In this document: piece after piece, positions 36,966 through 48,363 of the stretch | Position numbering within the stretch: position 1 is the stretch's first letter | Layout of the letters: each line of letters opens with the position of its first letter | Source of the DNA: Paratinospora sagittata | Taxonomy: Eukaryota > Streptophyta > Magnoliopsida > Ranunculales > Menispermaceae | NCBI GenBank assembly: GCA_035771175.1 | Contig: CM069607.1 | Coordinates: 9,191,501-9,255,500 of the forward strand | Direction: 5' to 3' | Length of the DNA stretch: 64,000 bases | Notes under the pieces: model-generated | Database searches by the model: none | What the model was told of the DNA's origin: nothing | Seen by the model: the letters and a program-made list of their open reading frames with translations, nothing else | Made by a program: the position numbers and the translations under genes

Positions 36966-39304
36966 ATGATCAGTATTATATATGTTTATTATCTAGCTAG
37001 CTAGAAATTCTTTTTCAAGCTTAGCTTAATTAATTATAGACGAAAAATCACCTGCATTTCTTGATATGCACCACATTCTTCTCCATTCTACCTTCAATCT
37101 CTGACTCCTTAACCTGATTTCAGAAATTAATCGATACCCATATATATTAGATTAGCAAACGAGAAATTGTATGGATGATAATAGTTATAGAGGGTAAGAT
37201 GATCTCATGAATTTGTTGGAGGGAACCAAATCATGAACTCAAATGGAGGTTCATTCGTTGTGGAACAAGTCAAAAAGATGATAATAAGATGAAGGAAATT
37301 AACTGATTGAGTGATTAATTACGAGGAAGGAGATCATGGTGATCTTGACGTCATGATTTGATATCTAAATTAATTAAGTCAAGGAGTTGGGACTTGGGAT
37401 GGTCCACCACACCTCTCTGTCCACCGTTGGATTATGGCTTAATTAATCTGATTGTAACAGATAGATGCAATCATAAGACTATTTGGATTTTAGCACTTAC
37501 ATTATATGGTTTTGTATATATTAATTTGTACTTCCAACTTTGTTTTCATCCCAGGTTCTGGTTCCATTGAAACCATTAAAAGAGTGATTTTTAAATGCAG
37601 CAGGCAATAAGGACAGCAAGTAATAAAAAAATGAAAAAAGTTAAAATCCCTAATTAATTTGATCGACAAAGTTTGGTATAGATAATACCCAACATGTGAA
37701 TTAAAATAATAATTTCACATTGGATTATAAAATAAATTTTTTTAAAAAAAAAACTGTTTTTCTATTTGTCAGATTCATAAATTTATTTTGTAAAAGTAAA
37801 TATGGAATTAAGTTGTTAATTGAAAATATATAGTTTCTAATAAAAGAATTCTAAGATAAAGGTTTCATACCTGAGAAGGTCCAACAAGCCAGGCAAAGAA
37901 AAAAGTTGTGAAGAGTGCAAAAAATTCCCTTTTGAATTTGGAAGATGGTAGCAATGCCCTAATCTGCTCATTAATGATATACCCAAGATAAGGAAAAAGA
38001 AAATTGTATGTGTATAGGTGACAAAAACTAATAAGCCAACTAGCTAGCTAGTTAATATATAGTACTTGCAACGAGGTTTGCTCTAAAAGATTACATTAAA
38101 GTAAGGCAAAAAGGATTGCATATTGTAATCTAGGTTATGTACTCCATTAATTTATTTCACTACTTATATATAATTAGGAGCATCATCTCTAACTAATTTT
38201 ATTTATAATTTGTAATCATCATTGAGCATGAGTACTATATGTTTATTTAGACATGAGTTAATAAGCATCCCTAAATTAGTGAAAATATGAGTGATTGGTT
38301 CTCTATGTAAATAAATTAAAACGATACAATATTTAAACAACTTTACAGACTAAGAAGGAGAAATGCAAAATAATTAAGATATAAAGACCATGAAAGTCAC
38401 CTTACACTACTTATCTATATCTCTTTCTTTAAACTTTCTCATTTTGATTATCTATATATGCATGCTCCTTATATAAACTGTGAATATCTAAAGATTATAT
38501 ATGAAGATTGACCCAAAAACATGAGTACTGTATAATTAAGAATGTAAAATAATTATATTTTCCTGCCCAACAAGGGCTGTGAACTCTAGAGAAAAAGTTA
38601 TTTTACATATTAAGAATGAATATCCCTGATATATATAAGCAAACGAAGAAGAAGAAGAAGAAGAAGAAGAAGAAGAAGAAGAAGAAGAAGAAAAACTTAC
38701 CAAGGAGAGGATAGGAGAAGGAATGGCTCTCTCCAATGCCTGAATCACCAATTCTTGCTGCTTCTTTGTGTTGTACTTGTTCGATATCGAACTTGTAGCG
38801 TCGAGCAGTCCCTCGTACCCACTATTCTCACTTTTAATCCCTGTAAATTAATCAAATTAACTAACTATTTGATTCCATCTTTTTCATACATATGATGATT
38901 TATTATAAGTTCATCATTTCCCATACAAAACATACCAAATTAACATATATTTATATTAATATGTGACCAATCTTAATTAAGAGTCATATATAAGAAAAAG
39001 AAAGAAAGAAACACAGATGAATATCTGAACCTGCTGCAGCTTGGAGATTCTGGGATAGGTAGTTGATAGCAATTAAATCAAACCACCCATCATTATATAC
39101 AGTACTGGTAGTACTAGTACTAGTTATAATGCTGTCATGATCAGTCAATCTGATATTGCTGGTGTGATCTTGAGTTCTTGTCAAAACAGCCCGGATCGTC
39201 CTCCGGCGATAACATTCCGGCTTCTGAATCGACTTCCGGCGAACCCAAGGACAAGATATGGTACTTCTATGATGATGATGTAAAGAACATAGCTTTGCTT
39301 CCAT
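35114..39304 (-). CDS. D27: DWARF27-like beta-carotene isomerase, plastid, 270 aa
   Basis: DWARF27 proteins are plastid iron-containing enzymes that isomerise all-trans-beta-carotene to the 9-cis form, the first step of strigolactone synthesis before CCD7 and CCD8. Exons (in transcript order) are 39304-39031, 38840-38701, 37963-37871, 37113-37052, 36740-36634, 35342-35247 and 35154-35114. All introns are GT-AG and the frame is continuous (813 nt with stop). The family hallmarks are [81 protein letters not shown] and [10 protein letters not shown], including the conserved cysteines. The start MEAKLCSL is the only suitable ATG; the first 45 residues are rich in S, R, K, T and H with few acids, as in a transit peptide. 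Length fits the family (about 260-280). A D27-like paralogue cannot be excluded. Confidence 0.9.
36048..36211 (-). repeat. 82-bp tandem duplication in a SINE-like block
   Basis: CCTCCTCCCTTTTGGAAC...AACATAGATGGA (36048-36129) is repeated with about four changes at 36130-36211. Downstream (36212-36290) the minus strand carries TGAGCTGCGGTTGAGAGACT and CGAGTTCGAGCCTGCC, possible A- and B-boxes of a tRNA-derived SINE. The block lies in intron 5 of the D27-like gene. Confidence 0.6.
36428..36562. mobile_element. Possible hAT MITE in D27 intron 5
   Basis: The left part AACCTTGTTTTGGAGAATTT and the reverse complement of the right part (GGCCCTGTTTGGAAAGAACT) are similar, and CTTATAAG lies near the centre. 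GGCCCTGTTTGG ends are common in plant hAT MITEs. No duplication could be fixed, so limits are approximate. Confidence 0.35.
36877..36962. repeat. (TA)43 microsatellite in D27 intron 4
   Basis: An uninterrupted TA dinucleotide run of about 86 bp lies between exons 4 and 5 of the D27-like gene. Confidence 0.9.
38645..38693. repeat. (GAA)16 microsatellite at a D27 splice donor
   Basis: On the gene strand it reads (TTC)n and begins only seven bases after the intron 2 donor (GTAAGTTTTT then CTTCTTC...). It thus forms the first part of intron 2 of the D27-like gene. Confidence 0.9.
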
Positions 39305-39948
39305 GAGATGAGGATGAGAGAGAAAGAAAAGTTGATTAATATGAGAAGAAATCAAGGCTTTGGATTAGATTTATAGGAAGAAGCGAATAGATAGAAACAA
39401 TAGAGGACGTGAAGGTATTTTGAAAACTAAGCTGAGGGAATAAGAAGAGTATTGATGAAGGAATCTTTGCCTCCCAAGCAACAAACGCTGCTCTCTGTGA
39501 TTTTGTCTCTAGTGAGAATTAATTTACTTATATTAAACAGATAAATTTATTTCCCTTGATGTTTCGCTTGAATACCTACATACATACATATATATATATA
39601 TACATACAAACATATCTACATATTATAAATAATCTATAATTTATCTATCTTTTATATAATAAGAATACTTGATAACTTATGTGAAGCCTTTTTTGTCAAA
39701 AATTCAATATTGCCCTTTAAAAGTTTATTTTACATTTTATGAAGAAAATTTTATTTTTATATTTTATGAAGAAAAAAATTAATTGTAATATTAAGAATAG
39801 TAAAAAATTAATTTGATCTTTTAATTAAACTCCAACTTTACAATATTGTGCCTTACATTTATTTAGTTTTTCTCAGTTTTAAATTTTTTATGTTCCTTCT
39901 AGCTTTCTAAATTTTATTTAATTACTCCTATTTTTTTTATTAAAAAGA
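39305..39948 (-). promoter_or_regulatory. Presumed D27 leader and proximal promoter
   Basis: This 640-bp interval separates the D27 start codon from the solo LTR at 39954. It should hold the 5' UTR and core promoter, but I could not assign a TATA box or transcription start with confidence. ATACATA/TATATA runs occur at 39580-39612. The solo LTR beyond bounds the undisturbed promoter. Confidence 0.4.
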
Positions 39949-39953
39949 CATGT

Positions 39954-42673
39954 TGTAATCCCCTGAAAATTTCGAAAATATCTACTTTCCAATTTCAAAA
40001 TTATTCTCGCATTCCTTTAAGGAATCAATTACAAATCACACCAAAGAAATCTTGGCAAATTTTTCAATACAAAATTATGGCAAGTTTCCAATACTATTAA
40101 CCTTCCTATCATGGAACATGCTTATCATTAAACCCTAGAATTAACAATACTATGTATAATACCTATGCACCTCAGCCGTCTCGTTCATCTCTTTCACGCT
40201 CCTTTTCTCTCGAACCAGTAATCAAGAAACGTGGAAACGGCAACCACGGTGAGACTTTCCCCTTTTTCTTTCTTCTTTGCTTTGATGTTTTGTTTCTCTA
40301 AGTTGAAAAATCACCATGAACAAGACGGTGACAGTAACTGTACACCGGTGACTATTGTCCAAATCACCGGAAAGAAGAGATGGAAATAGAGCAAGGCGAT
40401 GCTCTGTTTCCACCCCTTTGATTGCCATAGAATGGCAGTAGAGCGACCACACGCCGTTCCCCCTTTCTCTCTTATCTCTTCATTTTCCGTCCTCTTCCTC
40501 TGGTCCTCGTTTCACTGCACCGATGTTCACCAAGCACCCAATCTGAGGAGATTGACGAAACTAGGGCATCTTTTTTTTTTCAAACGCGCGATTGCTTGGC
40601 GTTCAATCTGAGCACGAGGCAGAACTAGGGCAGAGAGAAAGTTGTTGGACGCACTTGCCGTTGTCGTTCCTCAAGCAATCGATCACTCCAATTTTTCAAA
40701 CCCTAACTTCCCACACTCTCTGTGCGAATCCGGCATCATCCTCAGTCCACCAGCGAAGATCCTCCAGTGACACTCCTCTCTTTTTCCCCAATACTACGCC
40801 ACCCCACCCAGGTCCCTCTTTTCACCCATTTCTCTCTCAGCGTCTCTCTCTATCTCTCTGCGTCTCTTCCATTCACCACCCTCTTTCCCACTCTCTAGAT
40901 TTCACACCACACACTCTCTCTCTCAATCTCTCTGCACCGACGTTCAGCAAGCACGACCACCGCCTCCCAGCCACTTCTTTTGATATTATAATGTTATACA
41001 CAAAGGAAATGATGCTGGTGCATATGTGCGTTAGTGTATAAGTTTTATATATTATGTTTTATATCTATATGGTTATATGTATGCTACCTACATCTACAAT
41101 TATATAAAACACTATATTATTATATATTATCCACAAATATACTATACACTACACATACATTTAAATAAGTAAATGTTATATCTGCAACTCTCCTGGGTTG
41201 CTACAATTACAAATGTGTGTGTGTATATATATATGTATGTATATAAACTTGGGTAGATATACGCATCTAATTCAAATGTAACATGTATGTATTGGTTGAG
41301 AACGTACGTTACGCACCAAGGAATTTAGACAAGAACAAATTGCGTGCGTTACAGATGGGGAAGATTTTATGCCTTTACAATGTTTTATTTTGATATATAA
41401 ATAGGAATGTTAAATTAATTAGGTCTATAGTGTTATTAGATTGCTCTTGCATGCCTATTTTACATGATTTTATATATACTATGTTGTGATTGTTAGCTAT
41501 GATAATATGTGTGTCAGCATGACTTCTTGTTCTGATCAAATGATAATTGGATGCATGCAATTCATGTGGTAATTGAGATTTATTTGTATATTATAATGCT
41601 TGATGATGAAACACATGACTTGAGGATATTGGCATGGTAGGGTTCATGCGTTAATACTATCATATTTGACATTGTGACATGATACCATGTGTAGTGGAGT
41701 TTGAATATATCTTGTGAATGCAATTAATATCATACTTATGTTGTATGTATGGTGTGACATCACTAAAGAACACAATTAAGATAAGAATCACACATACGGG
41801 GCAGTTATTCCAAGGAATATCGCCAATAATTATTATGGGGCAGTTATTCTAAGGAATATCGCCAATGTTTATTATGGGGCAGTTATTCATAATGAATATC
41901 GCCAATGAATTCTTGATTTTGGGTAATGTCGTCCGGGGTTTGATTCCCTAAAGGTACATGATTTAGAACGTGATAGAATTCTCGACTCAAACAATCAAAT
42001 GTTGCAACGATTAATGTGTGAAACTTGTTTGTAATGTTCTTGTGTATGTATCATGATAAAATGTTGTAAATTGTTTAGATGACCTACTGGGCTTTCAAGC
42101 TCACCCTTATTTTTCATATGCAGGTACTTAAGAGAATAAAATCACGAGTTCGTGATGTAGTTTAGAGTAGTAGGGGTGGGTTAATTAATTTGTTAGTATT
42201 GTGGTGACAGGGCTGAATATTTTTATTTGATTTTTAAAAGTTTATTATTTTAATGGGTTATATTGACATTCGAAATTTAATGAATATTATTACGGTTAGT
42301 AAAGACCCTGTGGTTTATTTCATGTGTGAATGCCTTGGACTTGAATTCATTAATTCTATTTGATGAATGTATTTAAATGTTATGTCCATAATGGATGGAC
42401 AAGGGCAAGTACCCTCACAATTCATTATGGAAAATTGTATAGTGGAATTATGTGGTCCTTGACATGAAAATGAAAGGGAATTCGTTTATCTTAACCAGTA
42501 AGTTGGTTAGAAGAATACAAATTCATATTTTTGCAAATTTTACTATCTATATAATGGTTATGGGTTAAGATAGATGGATACGATTAACATCTCGATTTTC
42601 AGTGATCTTTCTCGATAAAATCAAAATATTCATTTTTTCTTGAAAATTAAGTTTTGAAAATCGGGGTGTTACA
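39954..42673 (+). mobile_element. Long solo LTR (2720 bp) upstream of D27
   Basis: It starts TGTAATCCCCTGAAAATTTC and ends AATCGGGGTGTTACA, with CATGT duplicated at 39949-39953 and 42674-42678. The 3' part has CTACTGGGCTTTCAAGCTCACC and GCAGGT (42087-42125), a pattern common in plant gypsy/chromovirus LTRs. The CT-rich stretch 40180-40980 holds open frames (up to 149 codons at 40592-41041) without family resemblance. There is no gag-pol. Class assignment is by inference. Confidence 0.83.
41798..41914. repeat. Three 39-bp tandem repeats inside the LTR
   Basis: Units start at 41798, 41837 and 41876, each GGGGCAGTTATTC...GAATATCGCCAAT, with a few changes between units and an indel in the third. 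They lie in the 3' half of the solo LTR. Confidence 0.85.
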
Positions 42674-42678
42674 CATGT

Positions 42679-43085
42679 TTACTTTTTTACTCTCATGAAA
42701 AATATTTGTATCTTCAATTATTATAAAAATAATCATTAGATTTCATTTCACCGTATAATTAATGGGAATGCTTAAGTTGTTCACAATATAGTCAGAATTT
42801 TCCAATTATATCTTTTTTAAAAACTATATTCCAATTATATTAAAAAAAAAATAGTAATTTGACATGCATTGTTGAGTCTCCCCTTATTAGCTATAACTTT
42901 TGAGTGAAGTGGTTTCTAGCAATTGATGGAGTGTGCCCTTCGCCTCTTCCTACTCTTTGAGATCTTCAAAAGAAAAAAATTAAATCAATTTATTTTAGGT
43001 GTGTTAATTACCTTGCAGTACTAGTACTTGCTTTTAGTTAAATTATATTTTAAAAAATAGTAGTTTGACATGTATTGTTGATACT
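42679..43085. other. Spacer between two solo LTRs
   Basis: AT-rich. A 43-bp sequence (AATTATATT...TTTGACATGCATTGTTGA at about 42836-42878) recurs in the same orientation at about 43044-43082, just before the next LTR. No gene was seen. Confidence 0.5.
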
Positions 43086-43090
43086 TTTTT

Positions 43091-46085
43091 TGTGGCGACC
43101 CCGCACCCCGGACCACCAACCCCGCAGGGAATGGCGTGCGGAATGCCGGGGCGGGATGCCCGGCGTAGGCATCTCCGACCACTCCTCAACTCCCGTGAGG
43201 TGGTTGAGATCCTACGAGCCTTATCTCAAACAACGACATAATATCAAAAGGTACTAAACAAAACTACCCACCGTATTAATCATCAAAGACAAGAAATAAT
43301 CCATAAAAATGAACCATAAATAAAATCATAATCCCTACAGTCCATTAAAATTGACATACACATAAAGTCCAAAATTGTGAGTACAAATAAAAATCGTCAT
43401 ATGCCCACATGGTCTATCTAACAAGTCCCAACTCACCCATACTACAATGTGGTAAGTGTTATAATTACATAATCCAAAATATAATACTTCATAATTTAAA
43501 ACACAGTTCAATCAAAATGCCTCTCAACTCACATCGAGGCCTTGGATTCTCTCGCAGGCAAGGCCCTCAAGATATGACTACTCATTTGCCCTTATTCGGG
43601 ACAGAAGGACCTGAAAGAGGAAAATGAGGGTGAGCCAACGGTGCCCAGTGAATAGAATTCAAATATGCTATCAATACTCATCAATAAATATCATGTATGC
43701 ATGTCAATGTGTAGCATGATTAAAAGCTCATAACATATAGATATTAAGCATTTATAATAAGTTCGATGCAAGTAAAAGCTTATCAATTTGGATCCACATT
43801 CCACATGCATTGGGTTACTAGTGCACGTCTATTTCACCGTGTCGTTGACCCCAATCATGTTTATTTGGGGTTACTAGTGCACGTCTATTTCACCGTACCG
43901 TTGACCCCAATCATTTTCTTTCCTAAAACCTTCCTATGACAAGGTTAAGTCCCCCTATTAGCCAGATAGATGGGCCCAACCAAAGTCATAAGGTTTTCTC
44001 AAATCAATGCATCATTCAAAACATTAGAACACATTCATGCTTTCAACATACAATATATATAAGTGATATGATGACATAAAAGATATAATCATAAATGAAG
44101 TCTACTCACAACCAAACCTCGCGAGAGTATTTAACCACACACGACCACCAAACCGAATCAACCCAATCAAGATCCTGAAACATTCATCAATATCCTACCA
44201 TACATCAATTTTTATGCTCAATCACATAGACATTACACATCAACCCTAAATCAGCCCACTTATAGACAATAGGCCTAAATCCCATCTAATCCCTTCATTC
44301 AACTCAAATCACATGACTTATGCCTCTAATGCATAGTTTTCATACATAAACCATTCTATTAATCAAAAATACTGATTTTCAATTCCTTAGGCATAAAAAT
44401 GCTCAAATTGGGTCACTTGATTACAAGTAGGCCTAACCCATGATATGGTCACAACCACCAAATCAGTAGCATAATCAACCCTAATCATGCTTAATTAAAC
44501 ATAAGTTGCATCAATTCAATGATTCTAAGCCAAAAGCATCAAAAGCCCTAAAATATGAAAATTTTCATACTTAGGCCATATTGTCGATTTACACTAGGTC
44601 ACCATGTTCAGCCATGTATATCACTGATTTTACATCATGGATTCATCAACAATGGCAACTAGGTCAACATAGTTGACATGCAAGCTATTTGGAAAGGTCT
44701 AAGTTCATATTCTAAATTTGGGTCTAATACAAGCAACCCTACCAATTCTTCATTTAATATTCTGTTCAGATGTATCAATCTACCAACAGAAATATGTAAT
44801 CCCAAAATCAATCATACAGATTGAAGTATGTGAAGAAACAAACCTTCTGTCCAAATATCAGCCTAATCCAACGGTGGACCGAAAAGATAAGTATCTTTGA
44901 TGAACAAGTCTCTAATAAGACAATTTCTCCTTTCCTGCTGCAAATACTCAAACTCAGATGACTATATCACACAACATACTTAAGTCATGAACATCTTCAC
45001 CGTTCATAATGCCGAAATATCAGTTTTAAACTACATACCCAAATTCGATATCCATCCAACGGTAGATTGAGGAGATCTATAAGTTTAAGCAAAACGGCGC
45101 GAGAAATCCAGACTTTCCGACTAGCTTTGTTTGAGAGGTTAGATCTCTTAGACGAAACCTCTAATAAAGATCTTAACCGTTCATAATGCAGAAATGTCGG
45201 TTTCAAACTACATACCAAACTTTTATATCCATCCAACGGTAGATTGACGAGATCTATAAGTTTGAGAGAAACAGCGCGAGAAATCCAGACTTTCTGACCA
45301 GCTTTATTTGAGAGGTTAGATCTCTTAGAAGAAACCTCAAATCAAGATCTCCACCGTTCAGAATGCAGAACCATAAGCTACGAACTTGCTGACAAAATTT
45401 GAGCTTAATTTGACCATATATCCCGAAGATCCAGCCCTTTGATGAAAACGTCGCAAAGATTTTCCTCCTGCAACTCCCTCTTTCTTTCTCTTCTTCTTTC
45501 CTTTCTCTTTTTTTCTTTTCTTTTATTTTTTTCCTTTCTCTCCACTTACCTCACTTTCTAGCACTTCCTTGATTCCCTCCACTCACCTCACTTTCTATCA
45601 CTTTCTAGCACATTCTTGGATTCCCTCCACTCACCTCACTTTCTAGCACATTCTTGGATAAGAGAAGTGGGCATGGGACACTTGTCCACTTTCATGCACC
45701 AACCTTCACATGTGTTGGTCTCATACTACCCATACCAACCACATGTACTTTAACCAATCTCATGCTTCCATGTATTTTAAATATCCAATCCATTTAATAC
45801 ACCAAATTCTCATTCTCATTTATCCTTTTATTCAATCAATCCTAACCCATATCAATTCATGGTTTAATGGACCCATGCATAAATAATAACATATGCATTA
45901 TACTTTAATTTAACATGACCCATATATAATTTATAATACACATATTTATATACATTATCAAGCATCAACTATACAAACATTAAACAACCATCAAACAAAC
46001 ACCAACCATATCAAGGCAACACATAGAGTTTGGGCAAAGTGCAATTGGGTTATGGGCTAGATGAAATAATTTTCGGGACGTCACA
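43091..46085 (-). mobile_element. Long solo LTR (2995 bp), same family as 5826-8539
   Basis: It begins TGTGGCGACCCCG and ends TTTTCGGGACGTCACA, with TTTTT at 43086-43090 and 46086-46090 (the T-run makes the exact edge ambiguous). Long blocks match 5826-8539 in the same orientation, for example the GAATGCCGGGGCGGGA region at 43141 and the CAATTGGGTTATGGGCTAGA region at 46042. A tandem set of related 180-bp blocks, each with a CATCCAACGGTAGATTGA-type core, lies at about 45000-45350. Non-coding. Confidence 0.82.
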
Positions 46086-46090
46086 TTTTT

Positions 46091-46430
46091 TTCATATATA
46101 TATATATATATATATATTTTTTGTTTGTACATAAATTTGAATAACATTTGCACAATATTCTTATCTATATTGGGTCCAATTTAAAGCATCAACACAAAAG
46201 TCTTCTTGGACTGAAAAGTATTGATATATATGTCAAGCCATGCCAATTGGCTTTGTTGTAGCTCCTTTATAAGTTCGTACACCTCAGTAAGGTCAAGCCC
46301 TTTGTTTTATATGTATTGGCCTATGTTGTTTCCATTGGATCATTAATCCAACATCGGACTTATATGTAAATAATTATGTATTATAAACTTTTAAATAAAG
46401 TTAAGCTTAATTAAAAGTGTTCTACTAAGT
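46091..46430. other. Left flank of the nested copia element
   Basis: AT-rich, with a TA run at 46097-46118. Part of it may belong to the copia 5' LTR, whose outer end I could not fix. Confidence 0.4.
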
Positions 46431-46846
46431 TATTGGATAATTTAGGCTTTAATGTATCTGATAGGTTGTGGGCTTTTAATGTGTAGAGACTTATAAATAT
46501 TTTTTATTTTTGTGATGGGCTAAAATAGAAATATGAATAGATAACAAAGTAGTTATCTATAAAAGCGGTTATAGTCCCTAGATCACACGTACTATTATCA
46601 TGATCACACTTCTATTTCTAACGTCCCATGATCATCAGATTTAGTGTACAAAGAAAAGCAAAAGGTTTCTCTTGGGAAAACATGTTGATCTAGAAGACGA
46701 ACCGCATAGCTCTAGAAAACAACTCGTCGCTATGGATTCAAGTACGTTTCTACTTTATCATTTATTGATTCTTGGTGATTCAATGCAAATCTTCATGTAC
46801 TTTGAATGATGGATTTCACCAAAGGAAATTCTCTAATAAGTGGTCG
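46431..46846 (+). repeat. Copia 5' LTR (limits approximate)
   Basis: It matches 58790-59190 throughout. A TATA-like CTATAAAAGCGG lies at 46557-46568. The 5' edge is uncertain because upstream sequence (before about 46431) does not match the 3' copy. Confidence 0.65.
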
Positions 46847-46880
46847 CCTGTTTGTTTGTTTTTTTCCCTAGAGGACGAAA

Positions 46881-47381
46881 TGTCACACCCTGGGTTGCAC
46901 AGTGTGCCTCCTACCCAGGTGTGGGCGCATCCCCTCGGGACGAACGCCAGCCATTATGGATCCATAATATTGTCTCATCCAGTACAGCCACCGCCAGACA
47001 AGGACGTCTCTTGTACACGGGATCATTTGTCTCCACTATTCATAAATAGTGCAGGGCCTCCCTAAGAATTGAGCTCGAGACCTCCCTTAAGGAGTCTGAT
47101 TTCGCATTCCTAGTAGCCACTGAACCATTGGCTCAGTGGTTACTCAGAATGCGAAATCATACTCCTTAAGGGAGGTCTCGAGTTCGATTCTGGGGGAGGC
47201 CCTGCACTATTTATGAGTGAATAATGTCGGACAAATGATCCCGTGTACAAGAGACATCCTTGTGTGGCGGTGGTTGTACCGGGATGAGACAATATTATGG
47301 ATCTATAATGGCTGGCGTTCGCCCCGAGGGGGTGCGCCCACACCTGGACAGGGGGCACACTGTGCAACCCAGAGTATGACG
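46881..47381. mobile_element. Palindromic foldback element F1 with tRNA-like core
   Basis: The 501-bp segment is a near-perfect palindrome centred at about 47128. Its left arm TGTCACACCCTGGGTTGCAC pairs with the right end GTGCAACCCAGAGTATGACG. The flanks CGAAA (46876-46880) and CAAAA (47382-47386) are a 5-bp duplication with one CpG-type change. At the axis, CCACTGAACCATTGGCTCAGTGG gives an A-box match (TGGCTCAGTGG, 47129-47139) on the plus strand and TGGTTCAGTGG on the minus strand. B-box-like GTTCGATTC follows at 47182-47190, and a weaker GCTCAATTC lies on the other strand. It has no protein-coding capacity and lies in the copia leader just after the 5' LTR. Confidence 0.75.
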
Positions 47382-48363
47382 CAAAACCCCTAGGGTTTTC
47401 CAATACACGTGCCCAATTGGGCCCGTGACAAGCTACGACCCAAAGCCCACAACAATCTATAAAAAAATAAAATAAAACAAAACAAAAAAAATTGGATTGT
47501 GGTCGGCGGTTTCACCATCGTTGGCATTGAAGGTTCAGGCACGGCCTTGAGACTGCACCGGTGAGGGAACCGCAGCCACCAGGCTGCGGCCATGGCCACC
47601 GCATCAGTTAAAAAAAATTAAGGTTGGGGGCTTTAGCCCTAAACAATTGACAGCAATTAATATATATATATATATATTGAAAGGGGCTGTAGGCCACAAT
47701 AAAATTTAAAAAAAAATTAGAATTCAATTAAAAGGTGCAATTTTAAATTCAAATATTGGTATGTTTATATATATATATTTTGAAATAAATTAATTGAAAC
47801 AACATGTCGCCAAAGTAGCCTCTCTTGTGGAAATTATTTTGTTTTGAAATATAAAAGGCTATGATCATGTAACTTATGTGAATATTAATCGACCCAAATG
47901 AAGGTTACTATTTAATAGAATTACATGTGCACCTGTGGTAATAAATTTGTGTTAATTATTAAGGTTTTACACGTGAACAATAAATCGACCCAAAAGATTA
48001 TTTATTGTTCGATATGTTCTTATTATCAGTGTTTGATTACTAAACCAAGATATCAATTACAAGTTAATATTTTGTCCAAGGGAAAAATATTAATGGAGTG
48101 CCCGACATCTTGAGATGGGGTTTACCTTTACTTGAATTTAAGTTTTGTTATGAGACTTATATGAGCTTGTTTTATTTGTTTATTGTTCTCTGTTCAGCTA
48201 TGACTTCTGTTAATATTACTACCAAGTTTTGTTAAATGACTTTAACTTCGAGTCATGGAAAAAGAACCTCTTAATAGTTTTCGGAGTCATGGATCCCGAC
48301 CTTATGTTAAAGACTGATTCTCTTCCACCTCTTACAAATAAAAGTACTTTTGATGACAAAAAG

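Noticed and set aside
39305..39355. 17-residue N-terminal extension of the D27 frame (ISSHINQLFF...)
   Set aside because: The codon at its start is TTG, not ATG. The first ATG of the frame is at 39304 and gives a plausible transit peptide.
40592..41041. 149-codon open frame rich in Ser, Pro and His
   Set aside because: It lies inside a solo LTR defined by exact TSDs, in a CT-rich stretch that yields such composition by itself, and resembles no family.
41798..41914. Three regularly spaced repeats, CRISPR-like at first sight
   Set aside because: The repeats are contiguous 39-bp tandem units without unique spacers, inside a plant LTR.
47129..47190. A-box and B-box of a true tRNA gene
   Set aside because: The A-to-B segment does not fold into an acceptor stem and anticodon arm by eye, and the same sequence recurs in each foldback copy. 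It is tRNA-related, not a tRNA gene.
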